Shown: positions 1-4,206 of the stretch, piece by piece
Layout of the letters: every line of letters starts with the position of its first letter
How positions within the stretch are numbered: position 1 is the first letter of the stretch
NCBI GenBank assembly: GCA_015655615.1
Contig: JAATES010000150.1
Span: 1-5,820, forward strand
Source: Actinomycetales bacterium
Lineage (GTDB): Bacteria > Actinomycetota > Actinomycetes > Actinomycetales > Cellulomonadaceae
Length of the DNA: 5,820 bases
Reading direction: 5' to 3'
Notes under the pieces: generated by a model
The model's input: only the letters and a program-made list of their open reading frames with translations
Told to the model about the DNA's origin: nothing
Database searches by the model: none
Program-made: the position numbers and the translations under genes

Positions 1-80
1 CCGCCGGCAAGCGCCGCAGCCATGGCCGCTGTCATGATGGCACGCGTCGACAGGTCCAATGACCGGGGAAGAAACCTCAC
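1..80 (-). CDS. Possible N-terminus of a divergent exported protein (partial)
   Basis: Read leftward from a GTG at 80-78, the frame stays open to the window edge (26 codons). It gives a short arginine-containing start (Arg2, Arg6, Arg13) followed by an Ala/Met-rich hydrophobic stretch from about residue 14 ([13 protein letters not shown]), which looks like a signal peptide or membrane anchor. An in-frame ATG at 35-33 is an alternative start. No Shine-Dalgarno sequence is visible at either. From memory, in mycobacteria glnR lies divergent to an exported DUF2993 (LmeA-type) gene, so such a protein is possible here, but too little is visible to name it. The plus-strand frame starting at base 1 is also open to a TGA at 148-150, so the coding strand is not certain. 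Confidence 0.25.
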   Translation of the reverse strand, partial: MRFLPRSLDLSTRAIMTAAMAAALAG

Positions 81-86
81 GGTCAC
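59..86 (+). promoter_or_regulatory. Possible GlnR-box-like operator
   Basis: The described actinobacterial GlnR site alternates gTnAC and GaAAC half-boxes separated by 6 bases. Here ATGAC lies at 59-63, GAAAC at 71-75 and GTCAC at 82-86. The second spacer is exactly 6 bases; the first is 7. The position, 139-166 bases before the glnR start and next to the possible leftward gene, would suit autoregulation or control of that neighbour. Five-base boxes are short, one spacer is off by one, and no fourth box follows, so this could be chance. Confidence 0.2.
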
Positions 87-224
87 AGTGTCCCAGATGA
101 TCGCCGAGACCGACACCGACAGCCAGCACCGCTGCGGAACGGTACGGTGATACATAGGTGGATCGGTCAGTCGGGGCTTCGCACGGTCCACCACCACTAT
201 CAGCACAACGGCCGGAGGTTTCGT
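81..224. other. Intergenic region upstream of glnR
   Basis: This stretch lies between the possible leftward gene and the glnR ATG. It should hold the glnR promoter. Hexamers TACGGT (143-148) and TACATA (151-156) resemble a -10 element, but I see no matching -35 element, so no promoter is assigned. A longer in-frame GTG start for glnR at 147 exists inside it and is rejected on alignment and ribosome-binding-site grounds. Confidence 0.4.
214..218 (+). promoter_or_regulatory. Ribosome binding site of glnR
   Basis: GGAGG sits 6 bases before the ATG at 225. It decides the start in favour of 225 over the in-frame GTG at 147, which has no such site. The 225 start also gives the usual GlnR beginning (Met, then a short hydrophobic beta strand, DLLLLT). 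Confidence 0.8.
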
Positions 225-839
225 ATGGCGGACCTGCTGCTGCTGACTCCCACCGCTGGTGGCTCGGCAACGGTGTTGCCCGCGCTCGGTCTGCTCAGCC
301 ACCAGGTTCGCGTGCTGCCCATGGAGCCTTCGGCGCTCGTCGACGCACCTGATGCCGACGTGGTGCTCCTCGATGCCCGCCGCGACCTGGTCACAGCTCG
401 GACCACGTGCCGCATCCTGCGAGCAACCGGGCTGACCGTCCCCCTCATCCTCATCCTCACCGAGGGCGGACTGATGGTCGTCACGGCGGAGTGGGGCGCT
501 GATGACCTCGTCCTCGATTCCGCCCCGCCCTCCGAGGTCGAGGCTCGCATCAGGCTGGCCCGTGAGCGCGATGCCCGGGCCACCCGCGATGACCAGCCAG
601 AGGAGATCGCCACCGGTGACCTCGTCATCGATGCCTCCGGGTACACCGCCCGGTTGCGCGGGCGCCACCTGGACCTCACGTACAAGGAGTTCGAGCTCCT
701 CAAATACCTGGTGCAGCACCCGGGCCGCGTCTTCACCCGCGCGCAGCTCCTGCAAGAGGTCTGGGGCTACGACTACTACGGAGGCACCCGTACCGTCGAC
801 GTCCACGTCCGGCGGCTTCGCGCCAAGCTCGGCACCTAG
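225..839 (+). CDS. glnR: GlnR, OmpR-family nitrogen regulator, truncated by a premature amber stop
   Basis: GlnR is the atypical orphan response regulator that controls nitrogen assimilation genes (glutamine synthetase, ammonium transport, nitrite reduction) in many actinobacteria. The 204-residue product has a receiver-like domain (about 1-115) with Asp50 and Arg52 in the LLDAR segment; in the family this Asp is used unphosphorylated for charge contacts in the dimer. A winged-helix domain starts near residue 130 and includes [13 protein letters not shown] (150-162), [16 protein letters not shown] (168-183) and the recognition helix region [16 protein letters not shown] (188-203). Translation then meets TAG at 837-839, exactly where relatives have Glu before Tyr/His-Glu. 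The final beta hairpin (wing) of the DNA-binding fold is therefore lost. The frame beyond the stop is intact, so this is a single nonsense change or a base-calling error. Family assignment is firm; whether the protein works is doubtful. Confidence 0.9.
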   Translation: MADLLLLTPTAGGSATVLPALGLLSHQVRVLPMEPSALVDAPDADVVLLDARRDLVTARTTCRILRATGLTVPLILILTEGGLMVVTAEWGADDLVLDSAPPSEVEARIRLARERDARATRDDQPEEIATGDLVIDASGYTARLRGRHLDLTYKEFELLKYLVQHPGRVFTRAQLLQEVWGYDYYGGTRTVDVHVRRLRAKLGT

Positions 840-1022
840 TACGAACAGCTCATCAGCACTGTGCGCAACGTCGGCTATCGCTTCGACCCACCGAAGGACC
901 GCCGGGGCCCGTCGGAGGACGTGGTCGTCGTGTCAGTCGAGGCCCCCGCCGATGCCAGTGAGGAGCCCGCGGTGACCTCCGACCAGGCGGAGCCGCCCGC
1001 CACGCCTGCAGCGAGCCGATAG
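840..1022 (+). pseudogene. glnR: Severed 3' end of glnR
   Basis: In the same frame as glnR and directly after the TAG at 837-839, 60 sense codons follow before a TAG at 1020-1022. The first part reads YEQLISTVRNVGYRF, the conserved closing hairpin of OmpR/GlnR winged-helix domains. The rest is a Pro/Ala/Glu-rich, probably disordered tail of about 40 residues. No ribosome binding site is seen for independent translation. Reading TAG as Glu (GAG) would give an ordinary 265-residue GlnR ending 2 bases before the next gene, so the original gene most likely ran 225-1022. Confidence 0.85.
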
Positions 1023-1024
1023 CA

Positions 1025-1963
1025 GTGGTCGCCGACTACAGCGATCTGCTGCTGCCCGGCGAGTGGGAGCACCAGTTCGTCTCTGCGAACGGGGCGCGCT
1101 TCCATGTCGCAGTGGCCGGGCCGCAATCCGCACAGGCTCCCCGGATCGTGCTGTTGCACTCCGTTCCTCAGCTGTGGTGGACCTGGCGGCACCAGATCAC
1201 GGCGCTCGCCGATGCCGGGTACCGCGTCGCCGCCATGGACCTGCGCGGCCACGGCGCCTCCGACAAGCCGCCCCAGGGGTACGACATGCCCAATCTCACC
1301 CGGGACGTGGCTGGCGTCATCCGCGCTCTGGGCGCAGGCCAGGCCATCGTGATCGGGCACGGTCTCGGAGGCACCGTGGCCTGGTCGATGCCCACGTTGA
1401 TGCCAGCGGTGACCACCGCAGTCGTCGCAGTGAGCGCACCTCACCCCGCCCGCGTCCACGCCTCGATGTATGGCGCCTTGACCGCACCGGCACGCCGGCG
1501 GCTCAACGCTCTTCTGGTCCCGGGCCTGGTGGAGCACCGGTTCCGTCACTCCGACCTCGTCGCGACCCTGCTGTCCGAGGGCGCGGTTCAGCCCTGGGAA
1601 CCTGAGGACCTCGAGGTGTACCGCACCGCCATGCGGCTGCCGGCCGTCGCCCATTCGAGCCTCGAGACCTACCGGTGGTTCCTGCGCAACGCCACGGGTG
1701 CCACCCACCGCCGCTACCTGACAGCGGTGCGGGCTCCGATCGCCGTGCCCGCACTGCAGCTCCACGGCGCAGAGGACCCCTATCTGCATCGCCGCTGGGT
1801 GGGAATGGACTCCGGGGCCCTGGCGACCCGGTTGCAGTTCGAGCAGATCGCAGGCTCCGGGCACTTCCCCCAGGAGGAGCGTTCCGACGCGGTGACCGAG
1901 ATCCTCCTGACCTGGCTGGCCGAGCATGTCCCGGCCGCCGGCGCCTCAGCGTCCCAGATCTGA
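1025..1963 (+). CDS. Alpha/beta hydrolase, epoxide-hydrolase-like, lacking the usual nucleophile
   Basis: This is a 312-residue alpha/beta-hydrolase-fold protein resembling the actinobacterial EphE-type group. Visible landmarks are the oxyanion-hole segment LLHSVPQLWWTWRHQ (43-57), DLRGHGASDKPPQGYD (72-87), the nucleophile elbow VIGHGLGGTVAW (109-120), a lid region with SLETYRWFLRN (212-222), a likely acid Asp251 in LHGAEDPY, and His280 in GSGHFPQEE. Two positions deviate: the elbow normally reads G-H-D-W/L-G-G with Asp (epoxide hydrolases and dehalogenases) or Ser as nucleophile, but Gly113 stands there, and the HG of HGFP is HS (45-46). The fold is clear; substrate and even catalysis are not. 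The GTG start lies 2 bases after the original glnR stop without a good Shine-Dalgarno sequence, suggesting translational coupling. No other in-frame Met occurs before residue 71. Confidence 0.85.
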   Translation: MVADYSDLLLPGEWEHQFVSANGARFHVAVAGPQSAQAPRIVLLHSVPQLWWTWRHQITALADAGYRVAAMDLRGHGASDKPPQGYDMPNLTRDVAGVIRALGAGQAIVIGHGLGGTVAWSMPTLMPAVTTAVVAVSAPHPARVHASMYGALTAPARRRLNALLVPGLVEHRFRHSDLVATLLSEGAVQPWEPEDLEVYRTAMRLPAVAHSSLETYRWFLRNATGATHRRYLTAVRAPIAVPALQLHGAEDPYLHRRWVGMDSGALATRLQFEQIAGSGHFPQEERSDAVTEILLTWLAEHVPAAGASASQI

Positions 1964-2608
1964 GGACGGGCACCACAGGGCGACGGTGCACGTGCCGCAC
2001 ATCGGACTGCGTGCATGGCAGGTGCGCCGTCCGTGGAAGATGAGCCGATGCGAGATCGCCGTTCGCTGACGAGGCTCGAACAATGCCTGCAGGTCAAGCT
2101 CGACCGCGAGCGGATCCTCGTTGCCGGTCAGCCCCAGCCTGCGCGACACGCGTCCGACATGGGTGTCGACGGTGAAGGATGGCACGCCGAACACCTCTCC
2201 CAGCACCACGTTCGCAGTCTTGCGACCGACCCCGGGCAGCGCCATCAGTGCAGTGCGGTCCCCCGGCACGGTCCCGCCGTGGTCTGCCACGAGCGCGCGG
2301 CCCAGCCCGGTGAGTGCTCGCGCCTTCGCCCGCTGGAAGCCCAGGGGGCGAAGGATGTCCTCCAGGTCACGCACGTCGGCCGCAGCGAATGCAGACGCGT
2401 CGGGATAGGTCTCGAAGAGCTCGGGTGTGACCTGGTTGACTCGCACATCCGTGGTCTGGGCGGAGAGCACCGTCGCGACCAGCAGCTCAAGGGGTGTCTC
2501 GTAGTCCAGCTCACACCGGGCATCGGGGTAGGCCACCGCCAGTGTGCGGTCGATCTTGCGCGCACGGCGCACCAGGCTGCGCCGAGTCGGAGCTACCGGT
2601 ATGGTCAC
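1946..2608 (-). CDS. nth: Endonuclease III (DNA glycosylase/AP lyase)
   Basis: This bifunctional base-excision-repair enzyme removes oxidised pyrimidines and cleaves the abasic strand. The 220 residues match the family in length and motifs: the N-terminal segment LLVATVLSAQTTD (42-54), the helix-hairpin-helix ALPGVGRKTANVVL (123-136) with catalytic Lys130, the catalytic Asp148 in FTVDTHVGRVSRRL (145-158), and a complete 4Fe-4S ligand set Cys197-X6-Cys204-X2-Cys207-X5-Cys213. The start is a GTG at 2608-2606; the family N-terminus and the -10-like hexamer 6 bases upstream support it. Its end overlaps the convergent hydrolase by 18 bases (1946-1963). It is divergent to crp, an nth-crp arrangement also remembered from mycobacteria. 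It appears intact and functional. Confidence 0.96.
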   Translation of the reverse strand: MTIPVAPTRRSLVRRARKIDRTLAVAYPDARCELDYETPLELLVATVLSAQTTDVRVNQVTPELFETYPDASAFAAADVRDLEDILRPLGFQRAKARALTGLGRALVADHGGTVPGDRTALMALPGVGRKTANVVLGEVFGVPSFTVDTHVGRVSRRLGLTGNEDPLAVELDLQALFEPRQRTAISHRLIFHGRRTCHARSPMCGTCTVALWCPSSDLGR

Positions 2609-2614
2609 CCCACC

Positions 2615-2620
2615 ATTGTC
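2615..2620 (-). promoter_or_regulatory. Possible -10 element of nth (leaderless)
   Basis: On the minus strand GACAAT occupies 2620-2615 and is followed by 6 bases (GGTGGG) and then the GTG start. This places the expected transcription start at or next to the first base of the start codon. The GGTGGG lies too close to act as a normal Shine-Dalgarno sequence. No convincing -35 element is seen, which is common in actinobacterial promoters. Confidence 0.4.
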
Positions 2621-2723
2621 TCAGGGCTCCGCCAGAGGCTCTGCCACGGGAGGCTGACTCCGGAGCACTGTCATGCGGGCGAGAATGAGGCAGACTGGTA
2701 ACCGCACCGCCTCACTCCAGCTC

Positions 2724-2729
2724 GAAGGA
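2724..2729 (+). promoter_or_regulatory. Ribosome binding site of crp
   Basis: GAAGGA ends 5 bases before the GTG at 2735. It decides the start: the ATG one frame away at 2733 is followed at once by TGA, so GTG is the true initiation codon. Confidence 0.7.
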
Positions 2730-2734
2730 CCGAT

Positions 2735-3412
2735 GTGACCAACGACACCGTGCTGCACGCCCCGCTCTTCGCCAACCTCGACGAGGCCGAAGCTCGCGCG
2801 CTCTTCGACTCCATGTCGCAGGTCGACCTTGCCAAGGGCGAGGTCCTCTTCCAGGAGGGCGCACCGGGCGACCAGCTCTTCATCATCACCGAGGGAAAGA
2901 TCAAGCTGGGGCGGTCCTCCAGTGACGGCCGGGAGAACCTGCTCGCGGTCCTCTGTCCAGGAGAGATGCTCGGCGAGCTGTCGCTCTTCGATCCCGGTCC
3001 GCGCACGGCGACGGCGACGGCCGTGTCCGATTCAGTGCTGCGGGAATTGCCGCATGCAAAACTGGCGACCTGGCTGGAGTCCCACCCCTCCGTGGCCACC
3101 CCCCTGCTCGGCGCCCTGGCGCAACGCCTGCGCCGAACCGATGAGGCGCTCGCCGACCTCGTCTTCTCTGATGTTCCCGGGCGGGTGGCCAAAGCGCTGC
3201 TGGACCTCTCGCGCCGGTTCGGCGAACCGACCGACGGTGGCATCCGCGTGGCCCACGAGCTCACGCAGGAGGAGCTGGCGCAATTGGTCGGCGCCTCGCG
3301 GGAAACCGTCAACAAGGCGCTGGCGGACTTCACGGCCCGGAAGTGGATACGCCGCGAGGGCCGAGTGCTGGTCCTCGTCGATCTGGAGCGGCTGGAACGC
3401 CGGGCCCGCTAG
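2735..3412 (+). CDS. crp: Crp/Fnr-family transcriptional regulator (GlxR/Crp type)
   Basis: This 225-residue global regulator belongs to the group that includes mycobacterial Crp and corynebacterial GlxR, which bind cAMP and DNA sites like TGTGA-N6-TCACA. The N-terminal cyclic-nucleotide-binding barrel (about 10-110) shows the phosphate-binding cassette GELSLFDPGPRTATATA (80-96) with Glu81, Arg90 and Thr91. The central dimer helix (about 121-142) carries Thr135-Asp136, at the place of the cAMP-contacting Thr-Ser of E. coli CRP. The segment DLVFSDVPGRVAKALLDLSRRFG (141-163) leads to the helix-turn-helix LTQEELAQLVGASRETVNKALADF (176-199), the Crp signature with Arg189-Glu190-Thr191. cAMP binding is inferred from these residues. 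The gene is single, divergent from nth and convergent with the RidA-like gene, with a hairpin just after its TAG stop. Confidence 0.95.
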   Translation: MTNDTVLHAPLFANLDEAEARALFDSMSQVDLAKGEVLFQEGAPGDQLFIITEGKIKLGRSSSDGRENLLAVLCPGEMLGELSLFDPGPRTATATAVSDSVLRELPHAKLATWLESHPSVATPLLGALAQRLRRTDEALADLVFSDVPGRVAKALLDLSRRFGEPTDGGIRVAHELTQEELAQLVGASRETVNKALADFTARKWIRREGRVLVLVDLERLERRAR

Positions 3413-3429
3413 CGGTGGATGGCTGCAGG

Positions 3430-3450
3430 GCCGCACAGGTGGGGTGCGGC
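3430..3450. terminator. Hairpin between convergent crp and RidA-like genes
   Basis: GCCGCAC (3430-3436) and GTGCGGC (3444-3450) form a perfect 7-bp GC-rich stem around a 7-base loop. It lies between the crp stop (3412) and the RidA-like stop (3456), so it could end transcription from both sides. Neither flank has a run of T, so it is not a classical intrinsic terminator; actinobacteria often lack the T-run. Confidence 0.5.
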
Positions 3451-3455
3451 GTGTC

Positions 3456-3941
3456 CTACCGGTCGGCGAGCGCCACGATCAGCTCGATCTCCACCGGCGA
3501 GTCCAACGGCAGGACGCTGACACCCACCGCACTGCGCGCGTGCGCACCAGCGTCTCCGAAGATCTGACCGAGCAGCTGGCTCGCTCCGTTGACCACTGCC
3601 GGCTGCCCGGTGAATGCCGGATCGCTGGCGACGTAGCCGACCACCTTGACGATCTGCACCACCCGGTCCAGCGACCCTGCCACGGCGGCCACCGCGGCCA
3701 CGGCATTCAGCGCCGCGGTCTCCGCGAGGCCTGCGGCCGTCTCGGGGTCGACCAGGCCGGCGCCCAAGCCCACTTTTCCGGTCACGTCGAGGCGCCCGTC
3801 CACCAGCGGCAGCTGCCCGGAGGTCCACACCAGGTTCCCGTGGCGCAACGCGGGCACATAGCTGGCCAGCGGGGTCGCGACCGCTGGCAGCGTCAGCCCC
3901 AAGCCGGCCAGACGCGAGGCCACCGTACCCGGACTGCTCAT
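3456..3941 (-). CDS. RidA/YjgF/YER057c/UK114-family protein
   Basis: This 161-residue protein belongs to the longer YjgF-like-1 branch of the Rid superfamily, to which mycobacterial Rv3678c also seems to belong. Classical RidA hydrolyses reactive enamine/imine intermediates from PLP enzymes; the substrate of this branch is not established. Landmarks are the LAGLGLTLP start (11-19), SYVPALRHGNLVWTSGQLP (27-45), TGKVG (54-58), ALNAVAAV (77-84), the NGAS segment (118-121), and the closing HARSAVGVSVLPLDSPVEIEL (134-154) with conserved Arg136 at the family's active-site arginine position. The ATG at 3941-3939 is chosen because it aligns with the family start and overlaps the DUF4177 stop as ATGA. 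An upstream in-frame extension to 4022 only shadows DUF4177. The two genes form one translationally coupled unit. Confidence 0.92.
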   Translation of the reverse strand: MSSPGTVASRLAGLGLTLPAVATPLASYVPALRHGNLVWTSGQLPLVDGRLDVTGKVGLGAGLVDPETAAGLAETAALNAVAAVAAVAGSLDRVVQIVKVVGYVASDPAFTGQPAVVNGASQLLGQIFGDAGAHARSAVGVSVLPLDSPVEIELIVALADR

Positions 3942-4105
3942 GACTCGGTGGCGAGCGGCCGCTTGAAGTAGGCGACCAGGCCGTTCCCGTCCGGGCCGGT
4001 CACGACTGTCACCAGTTCCCATCCCTCAGAGCCCCAGGCGTTGAGCACGGCCTTCGTGTTATGGATGCTGAGCGGAGTCGTCACGTACTCCCAGGTGTGT
4101 GCCAT
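3938..4105 (-). CDS. DUF4177 small protein
   Basis: This 55-residue protein of the DUF4177 family has no established function. It starts MAHTWEYVTTPL, contains the family pattern WGSEGWELVTV (about residues 24-34) and ends with LVAYFKRPLATES. It has no signal peptide or membrane segment, so it should be cytoplasmic. The ATG at 4105 is preferred to the upstream GTG at 4138, because relatives begin just before the W-E-Y motif and a -10-like hexamer (TAGGCT) sits 7 bases upstream. The stop codon TGA (3940-3938) overlaps the ATG of the RidA-like gene. The pair is also adjacent in mycobacteria as remembered (Rv3678A-Rv3678c), which suggests the two products act together; that partnership is inference. 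Confidence 0.88.
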   Translation of the reverse strand: MAHTWEYVTTPLSIHNTKAVLNAWGSEGWELVTVVTGPDGNGLVAYFKRPLATES

Positions 4106-4112
4106 GCGATGA

Positions 4113-4118
4113 AGCCTA
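4113..4118 (-). promoter_or_regulatory. Possible -10 element of the DUF4177-RidA unit (leaderless)
   Basis: On the minus strand TAGGCT (4118-4113) fits TAnnnT and is followed by 7 bases before the ATG at 4105. Transcription would begin at about the start codon. No convincing -35 element is visible. The overlapping bases GTAGG could instead be a weak ribosome binding site about 9-10 bases from the ATG. Confidence 0.35.
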
Positions 4119-4173
4119 CTGTGCGGCACGACATCCACACACGACTCTCACACCGTCGTGGAGCGCTGATCTG

Positions 4174-4200
4174 TTGCGGCTGCTGGCGGGACCGTATTGT
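4174..4200 (+). promoter_or_regulatory. Possible promoter of the penicillin-binding protein gene (leaderless)
   Basis: TTGCGG (4174-4179) resembles a -35 and TATTGT (4195-4200) a -10 element, with a 15-base spacer, slightly short. The -10 ends 6 bases before the ATG at 4207, and no Shine-Dalgarno sequence precedes that ATG. Together these favour a transcript that begins at the start codon. Confidence 0.5.
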
Positions 4201-4206
4201 GGTCCT

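Larger units (their letters stand above)
2609..2734. other. Divergent nth-crp intergenic region
   Basis: This 126-base region must carry promoters for both genes. It contains an 11-base dyad, CAGAG-G-CTCTG, at 2633-2643, located just upstream of the nth -10-like hexamer. I see no TGTGA-N6-TCACA Crp/GlxR site, so autoregulation by the neighbouring Crp is not supported by the sequence. A crp promoter is not confidently recognisable; GAGAAT at 2681-2686 is -10-like but has no partner at proper spacing. Confidence 0.4.

Noticed and set aside
1..150. Plus-strand open frame from base 1 to TGA 148-150 as the end of an upstream gene
   Set aside because: Nothing recognisable is encoded and it contains rare codons such as AGA. 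It cannot be excluded, so it is mentioned only as an alternative to the leftward reading.
147..224. Longer glnR start at GTG 147
   Set aside because: The extra 26 residues have no counterpart in GlnR proteins and the GTG has no ribosome binding site, whereas ATG 225 has GGAGG 6 bases upstream.
837..839. Programmed TAG readthrough or recoding of UAG in glnR
   Set aside because: TAG is used as the ordinary stop at the family-normal ends of crp (3410-3412) and the RidA-like gene (3456-3458), and also at 1020-1022. The position is Glu in relatives, and no special structure or known readthrough context is seen after the TAG. A point mutation or base error is simpler.
875..1927. Long open frame opposite the hydrolase (350 codons, minus strand)
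   Set aside because: It lies antisense to a clear alpha/beta hydrolase and the glnR tail, and its composition (Gly, Arg, Gln, His-rich) matches no family. Long antisense frames are expected in GC-rich coding DNA.
2829..3971. Plus-strand open frame across crp and the RidA-like gene (380 codons)
   Set aside because: It is an out-of-frame reading of crp that continues antisense through the RidA-like gene; it is Arg/Ser/Pro-rich with no recognisable domain.
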